Origin: CAWFQB01 sp965277875 | GTDB taxonomy: Bacteria > Armatimonadota > Chthonomonadetes > Chthonomonadales > Chthonomonadaceae | NCBI GenBank assembly: GCA_965277875.1 | Contig: CBDIDV010000002.1 | Span: forward strand, 5,642,001 to 5,706,000 | DNA length: 64,000 nt | Direction of reading: 5' to 3' | In this document: positions 8,229 through 17,700 of the stretch, piece by piece | Layout of the letters: every line of letters begins with the position of its first letter | How positions within the stretch are numbered: the stretch's first letter is position 1 | Translations under genes and position numbers: made by a program | The notes under the pieces: model-generated | The model's database searches: none | What the model was told of the DNA's origin: nothing | The model's input: only the letters and a program-made list of their open reading frames with translations

Positions 8229-8924
8229 GTGAACGAACGGGCTGAACTGACGGGGTGGAAGAACGGACTGCTCAACGAACTGCTGCTGATCGTCCCTACG
8301 GAAGGAACCTGGGACGAGGCCCTTGCCCGCGTCAACGGCAGGCTGGAAGAGGCCAAGAACAACAAGGCGTGGCACGGCGCGCAGATCACCATCGAGTTTG
8401 GCAATCGCCCGGTTCCCCACGCGGAACTGTCGGCCCTGATTGACCGCTTGAAGCAGGCGTATGGTTTTACGACCGTGGCCGTGGTCTCGACCGACAACGT
8501 GACCCGCGAGGCGGCGCGCGGCCTGACACTCAACGCCTATCTGATGCTGCCCGGACGGAGCGCGGACAGCAACCGGGACGCGGCAAACGGCAACAACGCT
8601 CTGTATCTGCCCCAGACCCTGCGGTCGGGGCAGCGCATCGTCCACGCCGGCCATATTGTCGTGGGCGGCGACGTGAACCCCGGCGCCGAGGTGATCGCCG
8701 AGGGCGACATCGTAATCTTCGGCACGCTGCGGGGCGTAGCTCACGCGGGCAGCCAGGGCAACGAAAACGCCAGCATCACGGCGGGCAGCATGAGGCCGCA
8801 GCTTGTACGCATCGCCGGTCAGATCGCCCGCGCCCCCGAAGAAGCCGACCGCGCCCCTGCCGGCCCGCGCACTCCCGAAGTGGCCCGCATCGAAAACGGC
8901 ATGATTCAGGTGTCGCCGGTCTAA
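8229..8924 (+). CDS. minC: Septum site-determining protein MinC
   Basis: MinC blocks FtsZ polymerisation away from mid-cell after recruitment by MinD. The 231-residue protein has an N-terminal FtsZ-inhibitory region (about 1-105). The C-terminal beta-helix domain shows the family pattern LRSGQRIVHAGHIVVGGDV, then GAEVIAEGDIVIFGTLRG and NENASITAG. The start is GTG 8229 with GGAGGAAG 4 nt upstream; upstream in-frame codons lie in the preceding terminator. It is first in minC-minD-minE, with a 130-bp gap before minD that holds a possible second promoter. Confidence 0.93.
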   Translation: MNERAELTGWKNGLLNELLLIVPTEGTWDEALARVNGRLEEAKNNKAWHGAQITIEFGNRPVPHAELSALIDRLKQAYGFTTVAVVSTDNVTREAARGLTLNAYLMLPGRSADSNRDAANGNNALYLPQTLRSGQRIVHAGHIVVGGDVNPGAEVIAEGDIVIFGTLRGVAHAGSQGNENASITAGSMRPQLVRIAGQIARAPEEADRAPAGPRTPEVARIENGMIQVSPV

Positions 8925-8994
8925 GGCGAGGATAGCCGTAAATGAACACGAATGAACGCAAATAAACACGAACAATATCAATACTACAAGCAGG

Positions 8995-9000
8995 TATAAT
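8995..9000 (+). promoter_or_regulatory. Possible -10 element ahead of minD
   Basis: A perfect TATAAT sits 57 bp before the minD start, but the -35 position has no good match. It suggests minD and minE can be transcribed separately from minC. The same gap holds a run of ACGAA/ACGCAAA-type iterations (8938-8972). Confidence 0.35.
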
Positions 9001-9056
9001 ACCGCAAAATTTATGTGTCCGGCTGTAACTGTTGGGACAGGAGATTGTAATTACGG

Positions 9057-9872
9057 ATGGCTAATACAGGACGGGTAATCGTCATCACTTCGGGCAAGGG
9101 CGGCGTCGGCAAGACCACGACCACGGCCAACATCGGGGCCGCGCTGGCCGCAATGGACGAAAAAGTCGCGCTGCTGGACGCCGACATCGGCCTGCGGAAC
9201 CTTGACCTCGCGCTGGGCCTGGAAAACCGCATCGTGTACGACATCGTAGACGTTGTGGAAGGACGCTGCAAACTCCGACAGGCGCTGATTAAAGACAAGC
9301 GCAACCAGAACCTCGCCCTGCTGCCCGCCGCGCAGACACGCGACAAGAGCGCGGTCAGCCCGCAGCAGATGAAGCAGGTCATCGCGGAATTGCAGGAAGA
9401 GGGCTTTACGTTTATCCTTATTGACTGCCCCGCCGGCATCGAGCAGGGCTTCAAAAACGCCACAGCGGGCGCGACCGAGGCCATTGTGGTCACAAACCCG
9501 GAAATGGCGAGCGTCCGCGACGCCGACCGCATCATCGGACTTTTGGAAGCGCAGGAACTGCACAATTCCATGCTGATCGTGAATCGTCTGCGCGTACAGA
9601 TGGTGAAAAATCAGGAGGCGCTGGGCGTCGAGGACGTGCAGGAGATTTTGGGCGCGAACGTGCGCCTGCTGGGTGTCGTGCCGGACGACGAGGCCATCAT
9701 CACGTCTACGAACCGGGGCGAACCCGTGTCCATGAGCGAGGGGACAATGGCGGGGCAGGCGTATCGCAATATCGCGCGCCGCTTGAAGGGCGAGACCGTG
9801 CCGTTCCTCGATCTGGAAGAAAAAACGGGCTTTATGGACCGCTTGAAACGCTTCTTTGCCACGAAGAAATAG
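9057..9872 (+). CDS. minD: Septum site-determining ATPase MinD
   Basis: MinD is a membrane-bound ParA-type ATPase that carries MinC and oscillates under control of MinE. The 271-residue protein has the deviant Walker A GKGGVGKTT near residue 13, LLDADIGLRNLD, and the Walker B-like FILIDCPAGIE. The C-terminal amphipathic helix that binds membrane is present (FMDRLKRFFATKK). Length matches the family. It is preceded by minC and followed by minE, a complete Min operon. Confidence 0.95.
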   Translation: MANTGRVIVITSGKGGVGKTTTTANIGAALAAMDEKVALLDADIGLRNLDLALGLENRIVYDIVDVVEGRCKLRQALIKDKRNQNLALLPAAQTRDKSAVSPQQMKQVIAELQEEGFTFILIDCPAGIEQGFKNATAGATEAIVVTNPEMASVRDADRIIGLLEAQELHNSMLIVNRLRVQMVKNQEALGVEDVQEILGANVRLLGVVPDDEAIITSTNRGEPVSMSEGTMAGQAYRNIARRLKGETVPFLDLEEKTGFMDRLKRFFATKK

Positions 9873-10001
9873 CCCGCGCCGAACTATTCGCCAACCCGCA
9901 GGGCGCAGGATACAGCGCCCGCAAAGGGTAGGCGCAAAGAAGCAAGCCTGTCCGCGTCACCCGCCCCGCACACATCCCCATTCCGGGAGGAACTCACGAC
10001 G

Positions 10002-10295
10002 ATGCCCATCAGTTTTTTTGATCGCATTCTGGGACGAACCGAAAAATCCGCAAAATCTGTCGCCAAAGACCGCCTGCGGCTTGTCCTGATGCACGACCGC
10101 GCCGATATTCCCGCCGACAAGATGGAAGCGCTGCGCCGCGACCTGCTGCTTGTGCTTTCCCGGCATCTCGACATTGACGAACAAATGCTGGAAGTCAGCG
10201 TCGAGTCGTCCGGCAACGAGATGGCGCTGATCGCCAACATCCCCATCCGCCGCGTCCTGGCCCGCGACACGGAAGAACCCAAAACGCCTGCCTAG
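10002..10295 (+). CDS. minE: Cell division topological specificity factor MinE
   Basis: MinE stimulates the MinD ATPase and drives release from the membrane. The protein is 97 aa. The N-terminal membrane-binding region (MPISFFDRILGR) precedes the MinD-binding segment AKDRLRLVLMHDRADI, and the rest is the dimerisation domain (LLLVLSRHLDID). GGGAGGAA lies 10 nt before the ATG. The 129-bp gap after minD is larger than usual for this operon. Two hairpins follow the stop. Confidence 0.93.
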   Translation: MPISFFDRILGRTEKSAKSVAKDRLRLVLMHDRADIPADKMEALRRDLLLVLSRHLDIDEQMLEVSVESSGNEMALIANIPIRRVLARDTEEPKTPA

Positions 10296-10298
10296 CCC

Positions 10299-10365
10299 GC
10301 GCCCGCCGTTCCAAAGCGGGCGCAAATCACCTGCCTGCCGAACATTCCGCAGGCAGGTTGTGTTT
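10299..10365 (+). terminator. Tandem hairpin terminator of minCDE
   Basis: Two stems follow minE: an 8-bp GC stem (10299-10306 with 10316-10323), then a 9-bp stem CCTGCCTGC/GCAGGCAGG (10330-10338 with 10349-10357) followed by TTGTGTTT. The second is the likely terminator. Confidence 0.75.
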
Positions 10366-10447
10366 ACAGCGAGTGCAGGCAAATGGGAACGCAGGAAAGT
10401 GAGAACGCAGGGTAGTGAAAGCGTGATTCAACGAGGAACTTATGCCG

Positions 10448-11014
10448 TCAGGGTTGAGCTTCTAAAGGCGGATTGTCCGGCACGGCGCGGGCGAGTGCGG
10501 CATCCCACTTCCAGACGGTCGTGTGATAATCCGCGCCGTTGAGCGTGACGCACAATCGCGCGCCCTCGCGCACAAACGCGATCTGGTTATTATGGCCCAG
10601 CGCATTAATCAGGGACGGTACAAAGTCGGCGTCAAAGCCCAGAAACAGTACGCGATGCGCGTGTTTCACTTTCTTCATGGCCTGAACCGCGTATCCCTCC
10701 ATTTCGCGGAATGTAGTCTTGATGACGATAAGGGCCGCGTCGTCGTAGCGGCGGGTCAGGGCCTCCACCTTGTGCAGCGTGATCTGGCCGCAGTCAACCC
10801 AGAGTGTGATGCTGCCCGCCGCATCAAAAGCCACCACGTCCGGGCGGTACTCGCGCCGGTCGTCGCTGACCGCGACTTCGATCTGCGGGCGCAGCGCAAA
10901 GTACAGCATGTAGCCGAGCAGCTTGAGGACGATGTGACGATCCGACTCGCCGCCGCGCCGCTCCTGCACGATCTTGGTGTTGTCCGCAAAATGGAATGTG
11001 TACTTGGAAGCCAT
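10448..11014 (-). CDS. YaeQ-like protein (PD-(D/E)XK fold)
   Basis: This 188-residue soluble protein resembles the YaeQ family in order and spacing: a helical LKLLGYMLYFALRPQIEV, then YRPDVVAFDAAGSITLWVDCG, then KVEALTRRYDDAALIVIKT. YaeQ proteins have a PD-(D/E)XK nuclease-like fold without a proven enzymatic role. The Asp in RPDVV and the acidic residue in WVDCG sit where active-site residues would be. It is transcribed alone, convergent with minCDE. The family call is from pattern memory and is moderately secure; a divergent restriction-type nuclease domain is the alternative. Confidence 0.5.
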   Translation of the reverse strand: MASKYTFHFADNTKIVQERRGGESDRHIVLKLLGYMLYFALRPQIEVAVSDDRREYRPDVVAFDAAGSITLWVDCGQITLHKVEALTRRYDDAALIVIKTTFREMEGYAVQAMKKVKHAHRVLFLGFDADFVPSLINALGHNNQIAFVREGARLCVTLNGADYHTTVWKWDAALARAVPDNPPLEAQP

Positions 11015-11164
11015 GCTTTTGCTTGCCCTCGGTCAGCATCGGTTGGTACGAATTGGCTATGTCACCGGTTGTATCGCCTGCCGCGTCTATGAGAAGCCCG
11101 TTAATGCCGACATCGTTACCCCATCGTGTACTGCCCACTGTATTTTACGCGTGGAAAGGCAAAC

Positions 11165-11818
11165 ATGCGCCTGATTGATCTTTCGCAGCCGATTTTCGAT
11201 GCCGGCCCCAACTGCCCCGCGCATCCGCCTATTCGTTCCGAAGTAACGTCCGACCACGAACGCGGCGACTGGCAGTGGGAAACGCTCACGCTCGCCAGTC
11301 ACACGGGCAGTCACATAGATGCGCCCCTGCACAAGATCGCAGGCGGATTGTCGATTGACGCGATGGGGCTGGAAAGTTTTGTCGGGCCTGCCTACGTCGC
11401 CGACCTGCGCCCCCTCGAACCGCGCGCCCTGATTACGCCCGAACGCCTTGCCGCCGCGCTGCCTGCCGTCCTGCCACCCGACAGCATCGTTCTCATGGCG
11501 ACCGGGTGGGGCGACATTCGCAAACGCAGCGATACGTGGCTGTACCAATCGCCCAAACTCACGCCCGACGGCGCGACATGGCTGGCCGAACGGCAGATAC
11601 GCGGGTTGGGCATTGACCATTGGGGCATCGGCGGCTGGGACGCCGACAATGACGCGGCTGTCCATACAATCTTATTGGGCCGGGGCATCTGGATCGTCGA
11701 GGAACTCCGGTTTACGCCCGAAGTCTACGCCCTGCCCATGCCTCAGACCTTTATGGCCCTGCCCATCAACCTGCAAAATCATTCCGGCGCATGGTGCAGG
11801 CCGGTTTTTATGATTTGA
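11165..11818 (+). CDS. Cyclase / kynurenine formamidase-like metal hydrolase
   Basis: This 217-residue protein belongs to the cyclase family (PF04199), Mn or Zn hydrolases that include kynurenine formamidase. The signature metal site is present as HTGSHIDAPLH (residues about 46-56). MRLIDLSQPI at the N terminus and later HWGIGGWD are also typical. The start is ATG 11165; 13 in-frame codons upstream are not conserved-looking. Its stop is 64 bp before the D-aminopeptidase gene, so the two may be co-transcribed. Without tryptophan-pathway neighbours the substrate is uncertain. Confidence 0.8.
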   Translation: MRLIDLSQPIFDAGPNCPAHPPIRSEVTSDHERGDWQWETLTLASHTGSHIDAPLHKIAGGLSIDAMGLESFVGPAYVADLRPLEPRALITPERLAAALPAVLPPDSIVLMATGWGDIRKRSDTWLYQSPKLTPDGATWLAERQIRGLGIDHWGIGGWDADNDAAVHTILLGRGIWIVEELRFTPEVYALPMPQTFMALPINLQNHSGAWCRPVFMI

Positions 11819-11839
11819 TGTTCTCATGAAAATAGGCCC

Positions 11840-11895
11840 TTGAAGATAGACCATTGAAGATAGACCATTGAAGATAGACCATTGAAAATATACAT
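11840..11895 (+). repeat. 14-bp tandem repeat reaching into a start codon
   Basis: TTGAAGATAGACCA is repeated exactly three times (11840-11853, 11854-11867, 11868-11881). A fourth degenerate copy, TTGAAAATATACAT (11882-11895), forms the TTG start and first codons of the D-aminopeptidase gene. Confidence 0.9.
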
Positions 11896-12649
11896 CAGCG
11901 TGGATATGGAAGGCATCGGCGGCGTTGTGCGGCCTGAACAGGTGCGGCCCGGCACGACCGAATACGAGCAGGCCCGCGTATGGCTGACGCGTGAAGTGGG
12001 CAGCGCGGTTTATGGCGCGCAGGCCGGCGGCGCGACGGAAGTATGGATAAAAGACGCCCATGCCCGCGCCACAAACCTGCTGTGGGCCGGCATTCAGGGC
12101 GTCAAAGATCAAGTGCGTATCGTGCAGGGGCGTACCCGCCCGACCCGCTTTCCCGGCCTGGACAGCACGTTTGCCGGTATGTTCCTCGTCGGTTATCACG
12201 CGATGGCGGGAACGCCCGATGCCGTCCTTGACCACACCTGGGATCACGACACGCATTTTTATTTCAATGGCGTTGAGGTGGGCGAGATCGCCGTGGACGC
12301 CGCCATTGCGGGCGCGTTCGGCGTTCCCATCGCCCTCGTTACAGGCGATGACAAAACGGCACACGAAGCGCGCGGTCTGCTTGGCACACTGGAAACCGTA
12401 ATCGTGAAAGAGGCCGTCACCGGGCAGGGCGCGATTTTGTACCCGCCCGAGGAGGTCCGGCGCAGGGTTCAGCATACCGCGATACTGGCCTGTCACAGAC
12501 TGATGCAAACCGAGTTTCTTCCCTATGTGCCTGCCCTGCCGCTGCATTTTCGCATGACCACGCCGGACGGGCAGGGCGGTATGCAGACCCGCGAAGCGCA
12601 GGGCGACGATGTGCGGGCGGTCATCCGCGCCGTATTGGATCAGAGCTGA
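11882..12649 (+). CDS. D-aminopeptidase, M55 family (DppA-like)
   Basis: This zinc peptidase of 255 aa releases N-terminal D-amino acids from short peptides, possibly cell-wall peptides. Zinc-ligand positions of DppA are recognisable: Asp8 and Glu10 in SVDMEGIGG, the His in IKDAHA, the His in VGYHAMAG and the Glu in VGEIAVDAAI. DHTWDH provides the candidate nucleophile His. The conserved N terminus KIYISVDMEG fixes the start at TTG 11882. No Shine-Dalgarno is present because tandem repeats occupy that position. An ATGAAAATA at 11826 mimics the start but stops after five codons. Confidence 0.85.
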   Translation: MKIYISVDMEGIGGVVRPEQVRPGTTEYEQARVWLTREVGSAVYGAQAGGATEVWIKDAHARATNLLWAGIQGVKDQVRIVQGRTRPTRFPGLDSTFAGMFLVGYHAMAGTPDAVLDHTWDHDTHFYFNGVEVGEIAVDAAIAGAFGVPIALVTGDDKTAHEARGLLGTLETVIVKEAVTGQGAILYPPEEVRRRVQHTAILACHRLMQTEFLPYVPALPLHFRMTTPDGQGGMQTREAQGDDVRAVIRAVLDQS

Positions 12650-12791
12650 CAGCCTGCCATGAATGCCGGAATGTTCATTGCTATCGTGACGGCGGCAGGA
12701 GAGAGCGTCGCGCATGGCGAACATCAGGCGCAAGGCGAAGACGTTAGAAGACGTTATTCAATGGCGGCGCAAACACGCACATAGCGCTCTG

Positions 12792-12843
12792 GTCGGCGGG
12801 ACAGTTGGCCGCAGGCTTATCAATCGGATTTTTAGGATCCGGG
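12792..12843 (-). repeat. Degenerate copy of the CCGG-hairpin repeat
   Basis: The stretch matches in reverse orientation the repeats at 24731, 24876 and 47573. It keeps GACAGTTGGCCGCAGGC, but the AT-centred hairpin has decayed. It lies 33 bp before the aldo-keto reductase start. The rest of 12650-12876 holds no convincing gene. Confidence 0.5.
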
Positions 12844-12876
12844 TGTTTCAAAAACAGCATAGAGGAGTGTTCGCAA

Positions 12877-13800
12877 ATGGAAACCGGCAAAATAGACGGC
12901 ATTGATCTGCCCGTCTCGAAAATAGTTCTTGGCTCGATGGCCTGCTCGACCGACACATTGGACGACACATTCGCCCTGCTCGACGCGTTCATGCTGGCGG
13001 GTGGAACGTGCATTGACACGGCGCATGTGTACGGCGGCGGCAAAAGCGAGCGGGCGATAGGGGAATGGTTCGCGAAGCGCGGCAATCGAGGCAAAGTCGT
13101 GCTTCTGGACAAGGGAGCGCACCACGACGACAGCGGGCCGCGCGTCACGCCTGAATGTATTGTCTCGGACATTACTGAGAGCCTTGACCGCCTGCAATCC
13201 GAATACATTGACCTGTATTTGCTGCATCGCGACGACCCGAATGTTCCGGTCGGCCCCCTCGTGGAGTGCCTGAACGAACAGCGGCGGCTGGGTAAAATCC
13301 GCGCGTTCGGCGGCAGTAACTGGACGACCGACCGTTTGCTGGAAGCCAACGCGTATGCGTCTAAGTACAAGCTGACGCCGTTTGTCGCGTCCAGCCCGCA
13401 TTTGAGTCTGGCCGTGCCGTCCGGCCCGATGTGGCCGGGGTGTGTCGCGCTCACGCCTGAAGATTGCGCCTGGTATGAGCAGCACAAGATGCCCGTTTTC
13501 GCGTGGTCGTCGCAGGCCAGCGGCTTTTTCACGGGCCGCTACACGCCCGAAACGCACACGAACGCCGATGTCGAGCGCATCTTTTACAGCCCGCAGAACT
13601 GGGAGCGGCTCAGGCGAGCGCAGGAAACGGGCGAAGCGCACGGCGTCGCGGCAAACGTGATCGCGCTCGCTTACGTGCTGCGTCAGCCGTTTCCTGTTTT
13701 TGCGCTAATCGGGCCGCGTAATGTGGAGGAACTCCGCGACAGCCTCGCCGCCCAGGAGGTGATTTTGCGCGACGACGAACTGCGCTACCTGGAAGCCTGA
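12877..13800 (+). CDS. Aldo/keto reductase
   Basis: An NAD(P)H-dependent carbonyl reductase of 307 aa with a TIM-barrel. Catalytic-tetrad motifs are DTAHVYGGGKSE (Asp, Tyr), VVLLDKGAHHDD (Lys) and DLYLLHRDD (His). The C-terminal cofactor region ALIGPRNVEELRDSL is typical. The start is ATG 12877 with GAGGAG 9 nt upstream; an upstream in-frame extension has no ribosome site. The following SDR gene starts 18 bp downstream, so the pair is an operon. Substrate is unknown; sugar-derived carbonyls are plausible given the nearby glycosidase. Confidence 0.88.
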   Translation: METGKIDGIDLPVSKIVLGSMACSTDTLDDTFALLDAFMLAGGTCIDTAHVYGGGKSERAIGEWFAKRGNRGKVVLLDKGAHHDDSGPRVTPECIVSDITESLDRLQSEYIDLYLLHRDDPNVPVGPLVECLNEQRRLGKIRAFGGSNWTTDRLLEANAYASKYKLTPFVASSPHLSLAVPSGPMWPGCVALTPEDCAWYEQHKMPVFAWSSQASGFFTGRYTPETHTNADVERIFYSPQNWERLRRAQETGEAHGVAANVIALAYVLRQPFPVFALIGPRNVEELRDSLAAQEVILRDDELRYLEA

Positions 13801-13818
13801 AAAATAAGGACATAGGCC

Positions 13819-14583
13819 ATGCAGATTGATTTGACGGGCAAAAATGCGCTGATTACGGGCGGCACGCGGGGCATCGGGCGGGCCATTTCGCTTACGCTTG
13901 CGCGGGCCGGAGCGCGTGTCGGGGCCATCTATCGCAGCGATGAGGCGCAGGCTGCGCGTACCCTGCACGACCTGGACAGCCTGCCAAACGCGCCCGCGCA
14001 TTTTACGCTGCAGGCCGACATTGCCGACGAGGTCAAAGCCATGATAGCGGTGCAAAGCGCGGCGGAACTGTTCGGCGGGAGTATTGATCTGCTGGTTCTG
14101 GACGCTGCCGCGAGTGGCGGCGGGCCGCTCGCAGACATGAAGACCGACGATTGGAAACGCCCGTTCGATGTCAACGTCCACGGCGCGTTCTATGTGGTGA
14201 GGGCGTGTGCGCCGCATCTGCGCGCTCCGGCAAGCGTTGTGTTTATCTCGTCCGGCGCGGGGCATGATTATCTGGAGGGACTGAGCGCGTATGGCGCGAG
14301 CAAGGCCGCGCTCAACCACATCGCGGGCGTTCTGGCGCAGGAACTCGGCCCGACCGGAACGCGCGTCAACGTGGTCAGTCCCGGCCACACCTACAAGGAG
14401 GATGGCAACCCGAACACCGACCCCGCCGCATACACGGACGCGCAGAAGCGCATTATGGACACGACCGCCCTGCGCCGCATAGGAACCGCACAGGATGTCG
14501 CCAATGCCGTGCTGTTCTTCGCGAGCGATCTGTCCGGCTTTGTCACCGGCCAGTGGCTGCGCGTCAACGGCGGCAGGATTTAG
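13819..14583 (+). CDS. Short-chain dehydrogenase/reductase
   Basis: A classical SDR of 254 aa. The cofactor-binding motif is ITGGTRGIGRA at residues 12-22. The NAG-type motif is replaced by LVLDAAASGG. The catalytic Ser is in VVFISSGAG and Tyr-x3-Lys is in AYGASKAALNHIAG. The C-terminal GFVTGQWLRVNGG is also typical. It is 18 bp downstream of the aldo-keto reductase and probably co-transcribed. The reaction is an NAD(P)-linked alcohol/ketone conversion on an unknown substrate, perhaps a 3-oxoacyl or sugar compound. Confidence 0.87.
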   Translation: MQIDLTGKNALITGGTRGIGRAISLTLARAGARVGAIYRSDEAQAARTLHDLDSLPNAPAHFTLQADIADEVKAMIAVQSAAELFGGSIDLLVLDAAASGGGPLADMKTDDWKRPFDVNVHGAFYVVRACAPHLRAPASVVFISSGAGHDYLEGLSAYGASKAALNHIAGVLAQELGPTGTRVNVVSPGHTYKEDGNPNTDPAAYTDAQKRIMDTTALRRIGTAQDVANAVLFFASDLSGFVTGQWLRVNGGRI

Positions 14584-14632
14584 GGCATTTTCGGGTACGG
14601 GGAGAGCCGCACAGAGGGCCGGGTACGAAGTC

Positions 14633-14731
14633 GGGTACAAAGAACGTACCCGTCTGGGAGGGCTTCGCCGGGCGTCTAAAGGGCGTAGCCGGAAGGACAA
14701 AAGCGTCGTATCGGACGCGAATGCAATCAGC
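14633..14731 (+). repeat. Structured dispersed repeat, copy A
   Basis: About 90 bp are shared with 57675-57770. Three hairpins can be drawn: GGGTAC/GTACCC (14633-14638, 14646-14651), GGC-TTC-GCC (14661-14669) and GCGTC/GACGC (14703-14707, 14714-14718). A conserved linker, GGGCGTAGCCGGAAGGACAA, lies between the second and third. It sits in the gap between the SDR and GH2 genes. Confidence 0.75.
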
Positions 14732-14795
14732 TATCAACGAAATCTTCAGTGAACAATCCGCATTTGAGGACCCATGAAAGGCCGTTCGCATCGCT

Positions 14796-17700
14796 ATGAC
14801 AGCACAAACGACTTATCAAACCGATCATTCTCTCGTTAATATCTCTTCCGTCTATACTACTCCAACCAACAGTTCTCCGATACCTTCTTCCAACACTTCC
14901 GCCGATACGCATTCCGAGCGGAGTTTCCCCCGCCCGGAGCATCCCCGTCCTGATTTCGTTCGTCAGCCCTGGATTAATCTGAATGGAACGTGGCGCTTCA
15001 CGTTCGACCCGCAGAACGTGGGCGAGCAGAAACGCTGGCATCGCGTCACGCATCCCGACTTGAAAACGCAGCCGGGCATTCTCAACAGCGACCCGTTCGG
15101 CGACCACATCGTTGTGCCGTTCCCGTGGCAGAGCGCGCTGTCGGGAATAGGCGAGACGGAGTACAAGGGCGCGGCGTGGTATCAGCGTACTTTGACCGTG
15201 CCTGAGAACTGGGCCAACGCAGACGCGAAATCCGGGCCGGGGGACGCGCGCGGTCTGCCCGGAGTGGAGGAGTCGGCCACGTCTGAGACCGCAGCGGGCG
15301 CGAATGTCGTGTGGCGCATCAAGCCGTATTTGTGCTTCGGGGCCGTGGACTGGAGCGCGAAAGTCTGGATCAACGGGCGTTTCATCGGGGAACATGTCGG
15401 CGGCTATACGCCCTTTGAACTGGACATTTCGCGCTACGTCCGCCCCGGCAAGCCCGTCACGCTGACCGTCCGCGCCTACGACGCCTGCGACGCTGATACC
15501 CTGTTGGGCAAGCAGACCGAGGAATGGTACACGCCGTCAGGCGGCATATGGCAGACGGTGTGGCTGGAAGGCCGCGCGCCCGCTCACATCGCGCATATCC
15601 ATGTAACGCCGCTGACCGAAACATGTGAGGCGCTGTTCAGCGTGTCCGTAGCGGGCGTGGAGGGCCGCGCCTACCGTGTCACCGTTACGTCGCCCGACGG
15701 CCAGTTTGCGGACGCCGTTATGGACGCGAAAGGCCCGCGTCAGCTGCTCGTCGGCGTTCATGTACCCGAACCCCGCTTATGGTCGCCGGAACACCCGCAT
15801 CTGTATGACGCTCTGGTACGCCTGACCGTGTGGGACGAGGACGCGGAAAAAGCGCAGGCAAAGACGCCGGAAAATGCCGCCTGCCTTCCTGATGAAGTCG
15901 TCACCTACTTTGGGCTGAGGACGGTGGCGCGGGGGCGATGGAAAGACAATCCGTATGAGTACGTGCTGCTGAATGGCGAGCCGGTGTATCTAAGGGGCGC
16001 GCTGGATCAGGCGTTCCATCCCGACGGCCTGCATACGTATTCCAGCGATGAGGCTATACGCGCCGATGTGCAGTTAGCCAAAGACTTGGGCCTGAACATG
16101 CTGCGCTGCCACATCAAAATCAATGAGCCGCGCTATTACTATTGGGCCGACCGATTGGGCGTGCTGATGATGTACGACATTCCCTCGGCCAGCCTGTATA
16201 CGCCCACCGCCCGCGCCCATTGGGAGGCGGGAATGCGGGCCGCCTTTGAACGCGACGCCTCGCACCCGTGCATTTTCGCCTGGATTTTGTTTAATGAGAC
16301 GTGGGGGCTGGAAGAGCATCAGACGCCCGCAAGCTGGGCATGGGTCGCGCAGATGTTCGATCTGGCCCGCGCGCTGGACGCCACGCGCCTGATCGAAGAC
16401 AACTCGGCCTGCCTGTACGACCATGTGAAGACCGACATAAATACCTGGCATTTCTACATCAGCAATTATGACCGGGCCAGACGGCACATCGAACGCGTGG
16501 TCACGCAAACGTATGAGGGATCGCCGTTCAACTATGTCGGGCATCTGTACGCGCACAGACAGGACGCGCAGCCGTACCGCCAAAACGTGGAACCCCTGCT
16601 CAACAGCGAGTACGCGGGCCTGGGCGCGGACGGCGGCGACAAGGACATCTCGTACACCTTCAAGTACCTGACCACCGACATGCGCCGCCATCCGAAAATC
16701 TGCGGGTATGTGTATACCGAACTGACCGACATCGAATGGGAACACAACGGCTTTGTCAACTATGACCGCTCGGCCAAAGAGTTCGGATACGAGGCGTTTT
16801 TCCCCGGCATGACGGTCGCCGATCTGAACGGCGCGGACTTTGTCGGACTGGACGCGCCGCCCTGCAAAACGCTCGCGCCGGGGGCTGCATGGGGTGGGGA
16901 CGCGTTTGTGTCGCATTGGGACAAGCGCCCGCTCGAAAACGCCGTGCTATGCTGGCGCGTGTCCGGCATGGACAGCCTGGGCGAAACCCTATCCGTGACC
17001 GACTCGCGGCGCGATATTCAGCCCGAACAGTATGGCGTGACACCGGCAGGACGTATCGAGTTTACTTGTCCGAATACAAACTGCCTGCTGACCGTAGCCG
17101 TGTGGATCGAGGACGGCAGGGGCAATGTCCGCGCCCGCAACTATGTCAATGTGGATGTTTTTGATGGGCAGCCGCTCGCGCCCGTGACGCGCACACCGCA
17201 GGGTTACGCCCTGCCCTTTGTGCCGGGTGATTTCGTGGATACATCGCGCGCCAGTCCTTTGACGGGCGGAGAGGGCAACAAATACATATGTGGCGGCGCG
17301 GGGTGGACAGAATATGTCGTGGCCCTGCCCCCGGACATGGATATAAAGGCCGTCACGGGGCTGCGCGTCCGGTTCGAGGCGGGCGCGCGTTCGGCCCACA
17401 ATCGCCTGGGCTGGAAACGAACGTGGCAGAACATGGCGACGAGTTACCCGCAGACCGAAACGCGCAAACAGGGCAGCGAGGTACATATCAGCGTCAATGG
17501 CGTACCGCTCGGAACCGCGCTTCTGCCCGACGATCCCGCCGATGCGCGGGGCGTCCTGAGCGCGCACGTTTACGAGAACTTCGAGTTTGCGTCGTATGGC
17601 TTCCTGAACACATTAAATGTGGACGCGGATGCGGCCCGCCGTATCCTCGACGCCGCGCAAAACGATGAATTGACTGTGCGCTTCGAGGTTCCGCGCAGCG

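Noticed and set aside
11672..12733. 353-codon frame antisense to the D-aminopeptidase
   Set aside because: Runs through the tandem repeats and opposite a clearly conserved gene; no domain seen.
12714..12905. Short frame before the aldo-keto reductase
   Set aside because: Contains the degenerate CCGG-hairpin repeat and overlaps the well-supported start of the next gene; no ribosome site.
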